Assembly (NCBI GenBank): GCA_036874045.1
Contig: CM072336.1
Span: 19,711,001 to 19,775,000 of the forward strand
Reading direction: 5' to 3'
DNA length: 64,000 nt
From: Cymodocea nodosa
Lineage: Eukaryota; Streptophyta; Magnoliopsida; Alismatales; Cymodoceaceae
Part shown: piece after piece, positions 46,910-57,900 of the stretch
Layout of the letters: each line of letters begins with the position of its first letter
How positions within the stretch are numbered: position 1 is the first letter of the stretch
The notes under the pieces: generated by a model
The model's input: the letters and a program-made list of their open reading frames with translations, nothing else
The model's database searches: none
What the model was told of the DNA's origin: nothing
Program-made: the position numbers and the translations under genes

Positions 46910-47020
46910 TTATATCGACGATTTCTTGTTTGTTTTCTTTTTTTTTTTATAAATTAAAAGGAAAGAACGGCTCTCTTGCTTTTCTTTCGTACAACGGTCA
47001 ATTTTTTGTTGTCGTAGATT

Positions 47021-47631
47021 CATGTACTCGTGTTTTAAATCTTTTTATACATGTTAACTTAATTTTCCTTTTATATATATAATATATATAAAATACTAGT
47101 ACATATAAGTGAAATAGAGATTAAGTGGCTAATTAAATTTTTAGCATAACTTAAATATATATTTGTTGAAAGAGCTCGTATGGAAGCTTAATTAATATAT
47201 GGGACGTGATTTATTCAAGAGTTAGATGAAATTGGTGCTTCCAAAATTGCCTCTAGTGCAATACAATACCAATAAAACACAATACCATTTATCTGCTTAT
47301 TCAAGGAGGTAAACTTTGCAATTGTAATCCTTCATCTAAAAATAGAAAGATACAGACACCGACACATGCATATGTAAGATAGTATTAGACAACCAATGAA
47401 TTGTAAGATGAATCAAACAATTTTAAAACAAGAGTTTGCGAAAAATGAAGGGAACAAAGCTATACATATCTAACTAGAAAATGAATAAAAAAGGCAACAT
47501 CATAATACTACACTACAATGGCACATTAAAAAAAGAGTACATAAAATCAATCATCTGTCATGGCACCTATAGGTTGGCATCATAATGGCCTGCAAGATTG
47601 ACACACTTCAACTGAATTCAAGAAATGGCTA
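47021..47631. other. Spacer start: unassigned DNA and an R-family copy
   Basis: 47021-47230 is AT-rich without features. 47240-47631 is a diverged copy of the R block at 45750-46160 ('aattgtaatccttcatctaaaa', 'gatacagacaccgac', 'agacaaccaatgaattg'). The Harbinger element begins at its end. Confidence 0.55.
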
Positions 47632-47804
47632 ATTAAGGGGGGTTAGTGCACACAAAAATTCATGGAAAGGAAAAGAAAGTTTGAACTTTGCTTTTGTAAG
47701 TCGTTAGTGTGTATACCAATTAATGTAAAGGAATTCCACACATTTTTGTCCATATAAAAGCTTCATTTTCCATTTCTGCCGAAAGCTTTCCCACCCTCAC
47801 GCAC

Positions 47805-48053
47805 GTGATTTTCACCCTCATGCTCTCACTCACCCTCCCTCGTGCTCACACTCGCAAAAGGTTAGTTGAAGTACAAAGCAAGTTGGTTGATATTAAAAAA
47901 AAGACTGAAAACTATTTAGATCATGTTGTTGCAGCGTTACTTCAGATTGAAGGCTTTTCTAGTGAAGAACAATATAAAGCTATGGAGCTATTCCAAAAGC
48001 CAGAATTCTGTAAAATATTCTTAAGTTTACCAGCAAAAATGCATTATGAATAG
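47805..48053 (+). pseudogene. C-terminal piece of a Harbinger Myb/SANT-like protein
   Basis: Encodes KRLVEVQSKLVDIKKKTENY then LLQIEGFSSEEQYKAMELFQ and CKIFLSLPAKMHYE. Small C-terminal domains of this kind (LxxIEGxxxEExxKAxELFxxxxxRxxFLxLP) follow the Myb/SANT-like DNA-binding domain in plant Harbinger ORF1 proteins, which act with the transposase in binding the ends. The DNA-binding part that should precede it is missing: upstream is a short C-rich sequence with repeated 'caccctc' (47790-47840). Truncated. Confidence 0.6.
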
Positions 48054-48395
48054 TTGAGGTTTAGGAAGTGAGCATATGGTTACAATGGATGAAATGTTTG
48101 TTTTGTGCATGAATTCACTTTCTTTCCAATCTTGAACTTCTTACATTTATGAAGTGTTTTTGTGAATGCAATCTTTTATGGATGAAATCTTTTTGTGGAA
48201 GGTCATATATGGATGAAATGTAAAATGGATATTATATATTGAAATGTGAAATGACTTATCATTATGAAATGTAAAATGCTTTTTATTAGTTTAAACGTCG
48301 AATGTCTTTTATTTTCTTAGAAATGTGAAATGTCTTTTATATATTGAAATGTGAAATGATAAATTCGTAATATTCTTGTTATCTTGTAGGTGAGG

Positions 48396-49801
48396 ATGAA
48401 TCTTAGTGATATGTTTACTACTACAGTTGATAATGCAATTTCATTCCTACTGGATGAAGAAGAAGTGGCTAAAAGAAAGTGACTACGTCTATTTACGTCA
48501 TGGACAATTTTAGCAAAAATGGCAAGTACGTCACCATTACTATACAATAACACAAGTCATATATATAGTAAAGAATGTGCAGATTACATTAAGAGATTAC
48601 TAGATCCTTGTCAACCTCATCAAGCTTACAATTGTCGGAAGATTTACAGAATGAGTCAAAGTGTGTTTAAAAGTTTTTGTTCTTTAATGAGAAATGAAGG
48701 AGTTATTACTAATACCAACAACATTAGTGTAGAGAAGAAATTTGCCATATTCCTTGTCATAATAGGGCAAAATCAAAGGTATGAAGTAATAGTTAAGCGA
48801 TTTAGTTGTTCAAGTTGGAGTGTTAGTAAATACTTTAATGAAGTATTAAATGCTATAATACGTCTACATCATGTGCTTATAGCAAGACCTTCATCTTCAA
48901 CATCAGGTCGAATTGCAGATGATGTAAATGTTTATCCATATTTTAAGGTATATATTCACTTTTGTAATGTCCTTGTAGTTTTTATCTTATTTAAGGAATA
49001 AGATTAAATGATGTTTAATGTGTATAGGATTGCATTAGAGTTATTGATGATACTCATATCAAAGCAACTATTTTTGGACAATAAACAACTAAATTTAGAA
49101 ATAGGAAAGGTGAATTGTCTCAAAATGTGATGGTAGCATGTAATTTTGATATGAGATATACATATATTTTAGCTAATTGGGAAGGATCAACAACTGATGC
49201 TCGCATCCTTCAAGATACAATTAGTAGACCTAATGGTTTCAAAGTTCCTCCAAGTAAATGCAATTAGTATATTTTCAAGTAATACGTACATTATCATACT
49301 AATTTTTATTCTTATATAAGTAAGTTTTACTTGGTAAATGTTGGATATCCCAATCGACCAGAGTATATTTTCCCATTTCGAGGTGTACGCTATCATTTAT
49401 CTAATTATGTTAATGATAAACTTCTTAGTAATGTTGTAGAAAACTTTAACTACAAGCATTCACAACTAAGAACAGTCATTGAGCATACATTTGGAGTTGT
49501 GAAACATTGTTTTTCAATCTTACGAGTTCAGATGCCATATCCATATGAAACACAAGTGAAGATTGTGATCGCATGTTTTTTACTTCACAATTTCATTCGA
49601 TTGGCTGATAAATAAGATTTACTTGAAGATTTGCAAGATGAGTTAGAAGAATTAAATATTACTGATGATATACAACCAATAGGAAAAGTGCATATGGATG
49701 GACATTCACAAGTTGGAACGAGTTAAGAACAACGAAAAGAAGTAACTAATAAGATACGTGAGGATATGATGATGGCAATGTGGGATAGAAGGACTATTTA
49801 A
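48396..49801 (+). pseudogene. PIF/Harbinger transposase (DDE_Tnp_4 type)
   Basis: Start chosen at ATG 48396 (MNLSDMFTTTVDNAISFLLD), in frame with 48519. Helix-turn-helix region: YRMSQSVFKSFCSLMRNEG, EKKFAIFLVIIGQ, SSWSVSKYFNEVLNAII. An intron (about 48949-49027) separates VYPYFK from DCIRVIDDTHIKA (first Asp). Then NFDMRYTYILANWEGSTTDA (second Asp), a probable second intron at 49255-49320, FYLVNVGYPNRPEYIFPFRG and RTVIEHTFGVVKHCF (Glu), then IACFLLHNFIRL. The DDE triad is readable. Stops occur near 48480 (TGA), 49081 (TAA), 49612 (TAA) and 49726. It would cut and reinsert the element, but is inactive. Confidence 0.88.
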
Positions 49802-50139
49802 GTCCATTTATATTATACCTTTGGATTATTTATTATATTGATGTTGTAATAAGTAGAATGCTTTGTATCTTTGAACTATTGTGTAGATTCATGTTGTAAT
49901 ACTTTGAATGCTTTGTACTTTTAGACTACTTTTTAAATTTATGTTGTAATAATTTGAACATGTATACTTTTTCAAGTCATTAATATTATTTTCATTTTTA
50001 AAAGTAAAATTACAAATTGATGTATTAATTACAAAATTTTAAGTAGTGTTTTATAATATATTTTGGTTGAAATCATAAATCTATTAGTTCAAACCATAGA
50101 TTATAAATTATTATTATTTTAATCTTTAAACACAATTTA
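49802..50139. other. Transposon 3' flank, no gene
   Basis: AT-rich sequence following the transposase stop, with three 'atgttgtaataa' type repeats (49840-49955). Nothing coding. Confidence 0.5.
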
Positions 50140-50153
50140 GTTTAAAATACATA

Positions 50154-50202
<49 letters not shown>

Positions 50203-50930
50203 GTAATCGATTCAACCAATTCAAAAAATATATATACATATATATATAAAGTATCGGTTGAACCAATTCAAAAAATACATAAAGATATATATATATATAT
50301 ATATATAATCGGTTGAACCAATACATGATCAGTTCAACCAATTCAAAAAATACATAAAGATATATATAATCTGTTGAACCGAAACATTATCGATTCAACC
50401 AATTCAAAAAAATATATATGTAATCGGTTGAACCAAAATATGATCGGTTCAACCAATTCAAAAAATACATAAAGACATATATAATCGATTGAACCGAAAC
50501 ATTATCAGTTCAACCAATTCAAAAAAAACATATACATATACATATATATATATAAATATGATCGGTTCATATAATAAAAATATACATATACATATATATT
50601 TATATATATATATAATCGGTTGAATCGAAACATGATCGGTTCAACCAATTCAAAAAATATATATACATATATATATATTTATATATATATAAAATATCGA
50701 TTTAACCGAAACATGATCGGTTCAACCAATTCAAAAATATCATAAAAAAATACAAATATATTGAGCCCTCTACTCAAACGATTAATATATATATAACATA
50801 AATTATCAGTTGAACTGAAAGATCATCGATTCAAACGTTTCCAATATTAATAAATATTAATAATTTATAATCTATCGGTTGAATCAATATATTTACGATT
50901 CAACCGTTCCCCAATAAATAAATATGTAAA
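50140..50930. repeat. Minisatellite of GGTTGAACC hairpins and (TA)n
   Basis: At least six repeats of a 60-100 base unit: 'atcggttgaacc', about ten bases, 'atcggttcaaccaattc', then A-run and TA-run. 50426-50434 and 50446-50454 form a perfect nine-base stem GGTTGAACC with an 11-base loop. It opens with (CATA)n and (TA)n at 50152-50200. Confidence 0.85.
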
Positions 50931-51626
50931 TAATAATAATATATTAGTAAATATTTTTTTCTTCTACTCAACAAAGACATTCTTGGTTTTGCCAAGTTAA
51001 GTAAATATAGATACATATATATTAAAATAATAATGGTAAACAATGGATTAATAATGATATAACATCTTTATATTATTTTTAAAAAAATTATAAATACACA
51101 TAAAATAATTATAATTATATAAAAAATTTAAGAAAAAGAGAGAATAATATTAGACATATATATTCAAGAATTAATAATAATATTATTATTAATATTAAAT
51201 TTACAAAGAAAAAATTAAGATGTAGATTTTTAATGGTAAAAGTATGCTTATCTTTTAGGGACCTTTTGCATTTTGATTATTATTATTCTATATTTCTTAA
51301 TGTACAATTCAAAAACATTTAATGTATATAATTATATTTGAACATCAAATAAATTAATATTATTTTTAGGTGTAAATATAAAATTACAAATTAATGTATC
51401 AATTATACAATTTTAAGTAGTGTTTTAGAATTTATTTCATTACTTTTTCAATTTTTGAACATTCTAGCGTGCACTAAAATCCTATAGGAATTCTAACTTT
51501 CTAAACTTTCCAATAGGTACACTAAACCTTTATGGAAATTCTAACATTTTAGATATTACATTTCATTTTCTTTTAAACTTTTCATTTCATTTCCTTCTGA
51601 ATTTTCTAGTATGCACTGACATTTCC
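50931..51626. other. AT-rich end of the Harbinger element
   Basis: No gene. The sequence is very AT-rich until 51420. From 51455 to 51615 short words 'gtgcactaaaat', 'ggtacactaaacc' and 'tatgcactgac' recur and resemble the left end near 47641, as expected of subterminal repeats. Confidence 0.5.
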
Positions 51627-52089
51627 TTAGACATTTGTGAAATAAAACTAAAAAAATAATACAATCAAACTTCAGGGAAACCATACCTTTTCTTCAGTAG
51701 GCAAACAAGGGTTTCTTGAAATCTCTAGGCATTTAAAATGTACGTAAGTTAACGATAATATCCAATGAAAAATAAAGGATGAAAATAACACTAATTATAG
51801 TCACGTGATCAGAAACTTACGTAGGTTGATCATTATCGTAGCTAACTTGTAATTTAGATAGATTAGATCATAAAAGGAAAACGAATAGCCAATCAAGAGA
51901 TGAATAAATCTTATAATTACATTTCAAAAGAAGGAAGCAATCATGAAATCACATTTGGAGAATTATATATTGAGCACACTACAATGACCATATATATTGC
52001 AGCCTTGAAAGGATGTACAGCACATAAAAAGAACATTGTTTGAGTACATGAGAATTATGAATTGATTTTAATTCCGATACGATCTAGCG
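51627..52089. repeat. R-family copy right of the Harbinger element
   Basis: Resumes R sequence: 'agacatttgtgaaataaaac' (compare 41588), then 'ttcttcagtaggcaaacaag' and 'tctctaggcatttaaaatg' (compare 43560-43615). No gene. Confidence 0.6.
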
Positions 52090-52785
52090 TATTACATATT
52101 AATATATATATTACATAATTAGTGAATTTTAGTTTTTAAAATTAATATTAATCAATTCATTAATTTTTGCATTATAAATATTTAAAATCATTGCATTAAT
52201 TTTAAAAAGTATTCATAATTTTTTTAATAATAATCATATATGTAGAAATCAAATCAGTTATTTTAATTAATAGTCATAAATAAATTTAGATTTATATTAA
52301 TAACATTAATATATATTATTGTTATTAATATATATTCACATATATTAATATATTAAATACATATATATATATGTATATTATATATTAATGTTATTTACGT
52401 TCGGTCGTACCGAACATAATTTCGGTACAACCGAACGTGTTATATATATTAATATAATTACAATAATTAGTAAATATTAATTTTTAAAGTTAATATTAAT
52501 CAATTCATGAATGTTCAAATTATAAATATTTAAAATCATTGTATGAATTTTAAATAGCAATCATAAATTTTTTAATAATAATCATATATGTAAAAATAAA
52601 ATCAATTATTTCAATTAATAGTCATAAATAAATTTATATTTATATTAATAAAATTAATATATATATACTTTTTATTATTATATTAACAATAATATATATT
52701 AATATATACATACAAATGTACTACTACTAATTGCTTATTGTATATATTAATAAAAAATCAAATCAATTATTTTAATTAATAATCA
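52090..52785. repeat. 348-base tandem duplication in AT-rich DNA
   Basis: Two diverged copies (about 52090-52437 and 52438-52785), for example 'atcaattcat' at 52151 and 52499 and 'ataataatcatatatgta' near 52224 and 52575. They flank the hairpin at 52397-52438. Confidence 0.7.
52397..52438. repeat. 18-base-stem hairpin ACGTTCGG...
   Basis: ACGTTCGGTCGTACCGAA and its complement with one mismatch around a 6-base loop CATAAT. It stands alone in DNA with almost no other G or C, so it would fold strongly. Confidence 0.8.
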
Positions 52786-54960
52786 TAAATGCTTATTGTA
52801 CATTGAATCGGATCATGGACAACAAAACTTAAATGATAGATTGACCATCAAGAAATGAAAAGTCAACTAAACCTAAAATCCATCCTCCTAAAATAAAGAA
52901 GGATCTAGCTTGTTGTGTAGTAACATAATCCTTTAAATTAGAGACCAAAATTCCAAAGCTGTTAGTAGTGCCACAAATTTCAGGAGGTAAAACTCCACCA
53001 AAGCCTACGTAGCTTCCCACCTAAAAATGGAGTGGTACCAAAGCTTAAATACAAGTGTATGTAAAACAACGTTAGGTTTGAAAATTATTATTATTATTAT
53101 TTGATTAACTGATATATCTCTTGGTTTCATCGGAGTATTACATTTATGTTGATTAATAATATCATTATTATATATATGTATTTATATTTATTTAAATCGA
53201 TCAAATTGCAAGTATCTCGATTGAGTCAATAAAATATTTTATGATTATATTATTTTTTTTAGAAAACGACTGAACTGCAAACATTTTGGTTCAACCTATA
53301 AATTTATAATTTTTCTTAAAAGATCAGTCAAGCACATGGTATTTCGGTTCAACTATTTCATTTTATTTTCATTATAATTATATCTATATGATTTTAAAAG
53401 ATTAATTTAATCGAGTCTTTTCTTGATTTAACCTATAAACAAAACCATATATATTTTATATTTAAAAGAAACAAAATCGATTGAATTGATCATATTTTGG
53501 TTCAAATTGATAATTATATATATATATATAACATTCATTCAGTTAAATCAAACTTTTCACGTAGCTTTCATTTCAATTATTATTTTTTCATTCTTCACGT
53601 TCATTTCTTTTTTTTTAATAATCATAGCGTACGTTGTTTCTTTTCCAATTATCAGACCAGCTTCGTGTGCTTTATCTAACCTAAGTTGCCTTTTTTTTAA
53701 TTATATATATATTATTTTAAAAATACGATATTAATCAGTTTGATCGAACATACTCGATTAAGCCGATATTTATTATTATTATTTTATAACTTCTACCTAG
53801 AATGTCAGGTGCCGCCGTTTCACTCGACAGGTGCGAACTATTAACATTATTATATTATTATTATTGTTGTTGTTGTTATTGTTTTATTTTATTTTTTTGA
53901 CTTTTTTTAATAGACATTTTTAATTGGTTTGATCGTAACAACCATATTATAGAAGAACATAAAAGGAAATGTATACGAGGAGGACGATCTCACATCAAGA
54001 TTTAAATTAGAGGCAATAATTCAAATGAAATAATAAACGTCATTTGTAAATTCTTGTTGAAATGGCTTTATCTATGCTTTATTGCAAAATAAATATTTTA
54101 ATTATTATTGTCATTTAATTACCTACTTCATTATTTGAGTTAAAATACAAACTATATATATATATATATATATGAGTGTGCACGCGCATGCTCGGGTTGA
54201 AACATTATTCACTGTATTATTTAAGAATTTTTTACAGAAAAAATTTAGTCAATATATATAAAAAAAGTTTTAGAACATAGATTTTATTTGTGACACCTAA
54301 AAAGTTAATAATTGAAAAATTAAAAATTTTTACTACTTTTTTAAGATTTGTAACACATAAAAAAGTTTTTTAACTTTTTAATATATAAAAGATCAGAGAT
54401 TTTAAAATTTCAGATTTCTTTCATTTAAAAGTTAAGAAAGTAATATAAGAATTACCTATATTTAATTAATTATTTAAAATTAATTATAATTAAAGTATAT
54501 ATTGTTAATATAATTAAAGTATATATTGTTAATATTTTTTTAATTAATTTAATATTTTTATTAATAATAAAATATTAATTATTTTATTATTAATATATAA
54601 TATTAAAATTTCAAAAATTATATAAATTTTTAAATTTCCGTCGATGTCACATTATTTTCAAATTTTACTTTACAACTGATTCCGATTTTTTTTAATTTTC
54701 TAATTCTTAACTTTTTATTTATTTCGTTGTCAACATGCATTTAACTAAATAGATAGAATTATAACAAATACAAAAATATTGCAAAGTTTATACTAATTAT
54801 TTTAAAATAAAATATTAACAATTGTAAATCTTGAAAAATCTTTTTTAATCATGTGATATGAGACACATTTACGATTAACTTTAAGGTCGCTAATAAAATT
54901 AATCGTCAAGCTAAAATATAAAAGTAAACATAAAATATTAAGAATAGAAAACTTTCTTGT
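52786..54960. other. AT-rich spacer with R fragments and scattered GGTTCAA motifs
   Basis: R-family fragments lie at 52880-53060 ('caggaggtaaaactccacc') and 53940-54010 ('aggaggacgatctcacatc'). Between 53200 and 53960 there are several 'ttttggttcaac', 'aatcgattgaattgatc' words. The rest to 54960 is AT-rich with (TA)n at about 54152. No gene. Confidence 0.5.
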
Positions 54961-57900
54961 AATCTACGACAACAAAAAATTGACCGTTGTACGAAATAAA
55001 GCAAGAGAGCCGTTCTTTCCTTTTAATTTATAAAAAAAAAAAAGAAAACAGACAAGAAATCGTCGATATAAATGACATCTGCGCCACTCCCTCGAAACGC
55101 CAAACAAAGCGATCACTGTTCCCTCGCCAGCGTCGTTCCCTTCGGTTGTCAGAGAAATGCTAGGGATGGGGGTGTATCGATTGGAGGAAGAGCTCGGGTA
55201 TCCGAAGGTCTGCCGTTACGCGATCTTCTCCCATCCCTCGTCGGACGAGGCATCGCGATGTAGGTAAGGCATTCACAACAATGTACTCCATGTCTTCCTC
55301 TATCTTTCCCTCGTCACCTTTGTTTTCGTCCCCCCTCCCTCCACACCTCGTTTCTTCCACATTGATGATCGATTGGCTTCGGTCCATTCTACTTCCCTCG
55401 CACTCCTAATGCCTTCCACACGTCTTCATTATTCTCCACTTTAAGATTCTCCAGAGTCCATCCTACAGACGTTGAATTCAAAATTTTATTAAAGGAAAGA
55501 AGATGGAGAGTTCAGTCGTGGAACCGCCACGAACTTCTTCCCGTAACTTTTGAAAGTCAATACCAAGTTGGAATATGCTAATCGAACTAGGGAGATAAGT
55601 GTTTTCCTTTTCCTTCGTCTCCTTGTACATAGGGACTTGTAGTTTCTAACATGATGTACGACAAGAGTCAGTTATGAAAGATCGATGAAAATATACGGAT
55701 GAAACCAGTGTTTTAGATTTTGACCATTTTACAGGTTTACACCACTTCTTTGAATGGTCCTATTTACATGGAGAGGTGTTCTATTTTTGTTGTCGTGCTT
55801 GTTGTCTCTTAGTGCAAGTTACTCTCTGAGCACTTGATTTTTTTTGTATGGTAATCCTGTAGGTCTTTTTGGGTTCGACCAACTGGTGCCGAGGTTGGTG
55901 ATTGATTTCTTGTTTTCTTTTTTTCTTCTCACATTGTAACGTGCCATTTTGTGATCTGATGTTGCCATTTCATTCCCTTTTCCAATTGGATCTCGACAGG
56001 CTAGTCCCTTTCCTTTCTTGGAAAACCCTGTTTTAAATTTCTTTGATTCATCTTGAAATTCTTTAGTGGTGTAATGATGTCTTTCATGCACATGTATCGG
56101 TGTTTGCACCTTTCCTTTTTTAGATGGAAGTGCATCTGCAATTGCAACAACCTTTTTTGGAGTTTTATCTCTTGGAATAAGTGGCACTAACGATAGGTGC
56201 CCCATTTTCGTTTCTAGTTTAAATCCTGATGTAGGTTCATTCTCACATACCTGTCCTTTCTTTTTCTTTTCTCCTACCTTATGCATGCTACAATACACAA
56301 TTTTCTTTTGCACATTTGTCAAAAGATAGATGAGGACAAAGTGTTCAATTTATTTAATCTTTATGGAAACATTATAATGATTAAATTGCAGATGTATGTT
56401 ATATTTCTTTTAAAGTACAATCGCATTTAATGAGTACCATTTGAATATTGTGCAATTATGTTTGACATAACATACTAGTACCCATTTCTTCTTATTGAAT
56501 TATCTTGCATGATCCCTTACACATAGGAGTTTAATGTATTGGTCACCTAGTATGTATGCAATTTTGAATTTAATTGTTACAGCATCATAATCTCAAAAGA
56601 TGAGATTTTATATGATTGTTATGTAGTATGAACTTAGTCTACTTTGTTGTGGTGACATGATGATTCTCTCTTTATGATATAACTTTTATTGACTCATCTT
56701 TTAATTGTGATAGCACCTTAATGTTGATATTTTGAACAAGACAAACTATTTTCTGTTTCATATCTTAATTAGATAAGATTACAAATTTTATTATATCAAG
56801 GATAAAGTATAATATTATGGAAGAGAGAAATTTGCTCCTTGTTCTATTCTTTATTTAGGTGCTCACGTGGAAGAAAAGAAGAAAGGAAATTGTTATGGGC
56901 CACAACTCTTTTTGGTTTTTATTTTGATTGGTAAAGTAAACTAAGTACACCCCTTCTTGCCTTCACCTCATTTTGTTATGCACCATTTCACATTTGTTAT
57001 ATTGGAGATAATGCATGGTTTAGGTATGGAAGAGATTTTACTTGGTTTGTTGTTATATTTCTTTGTAAATATTTAGATATTGATTTGGGTAGGTGTGATT
57101 TTTGTTTTGTGGGAGAAGGTACTCTTTTTTTGTACCTAGTCATTTATTGGTGCTTTATAATTCATTTTTATTATATTAAAGACAATGTAAAGTTTAGGCA
57201 TGGGAGAGAGACTTTCGCTTGTTGCTTTTGTGTTTATTTTTTCTTGAGTTGTAAAATATTTGGAGTTGCCCATAAGAATTTAGTTAGCTAGAAGTAACTA
57301 ATTAGCCAATAGTTGGAATTTGTAAGTGGAACTAATGGAAGAGAATCCTTTGAAGTTTAGTTTGGAAATTTAGTTTGAAAAATAACATACATCTATCTTA
57401 TTGTTAGACTTGCATATTTTATTGCACTAACATTGTGTCCTTGATTTAAAGGAATAGAGGGAGCCTAGATATATGTATTTGTGTTGAAAAGAAAAAAAAG
57501 GAGAGACAATGCTTACTTAAGGTATCTCTCCTAGGGTTGTCTTGAAAAAAAAACACTAGAGTTCAAAGATCATTGAATAACTAGGTGACCTTTCCTTAGA
57601 TAAGAAAGTGTATTTGTGTAAAAATGTGGTTGAAGTACAAAGGTTAAAAAAGAGAGAAAAAAGGAAAATCGATGTTTAAATATCACACTGAGTAACTAGG
57701 TGCCCCTTCCTTGGACAAGAATTGGTATCTGTGTAAAAAGGTGGTTGAAGGACAAATGTTGAAAAAGAAAGAAAAAAAGAGACAATGTTTACTCAAGAAG
57801 ATATTCTTGGGATTGTCTTAAGAATTAAGAGAGATAAAATAAAAAGTATTTAGGTGAACTTGAAACCCTTAATCAAGGATTATTTACACATGCGCATTGT

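Larger units (their letters stand above)
42569..47020 (+). repeat. Left arm of a 4.45-kb near-perfect inverted repeat
   Basis: Every base x in this arm pairs with base 101981 - x in 54961-59412. The constant sum holds at both ends and at all intermediate points checked. In the parts I compared there were four substitutions (near 42610, 42741, 44450, 46930) and two compensating one-base indels near 46941 and 46972. The arm is made of R-family blocks and AT-rich non-coding DNA, plus a GC-richer segment at 46400-46910. Pairing fails immediately outside 42569 and inside 47020. Confidence 0.97.
47632..51626 (+). mobile_element. Decayed PIF/Harbinger DNA transposon
   Basis: About 4.0 kb, with a Myb/SANT-type accessory ORF piece, a DDE transposase, and an AT-rich 3' part with GGTTGAACC repeats. 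The left end 'gggttagtgcacacaaaaattc' and the complement of the right end 'tcagtgcatactagaaaattc' look like eroded terminal repeats. Bounding trinucleotides are CTA (47629-47631) and TTA (51627-51629). Closing the gap restores 'ggctagacatttgt', which is the uninterrupted R-family sequence (41585), so the borders are well supported even though the terminal repeats are poor. Confidence 0.7.

Noticed and set aside
50126-50341. 71-codon Tyr/Ile-rich minus-strand ORF
   Set aside because: A reading of (TA)n and hairpin minisatellite.
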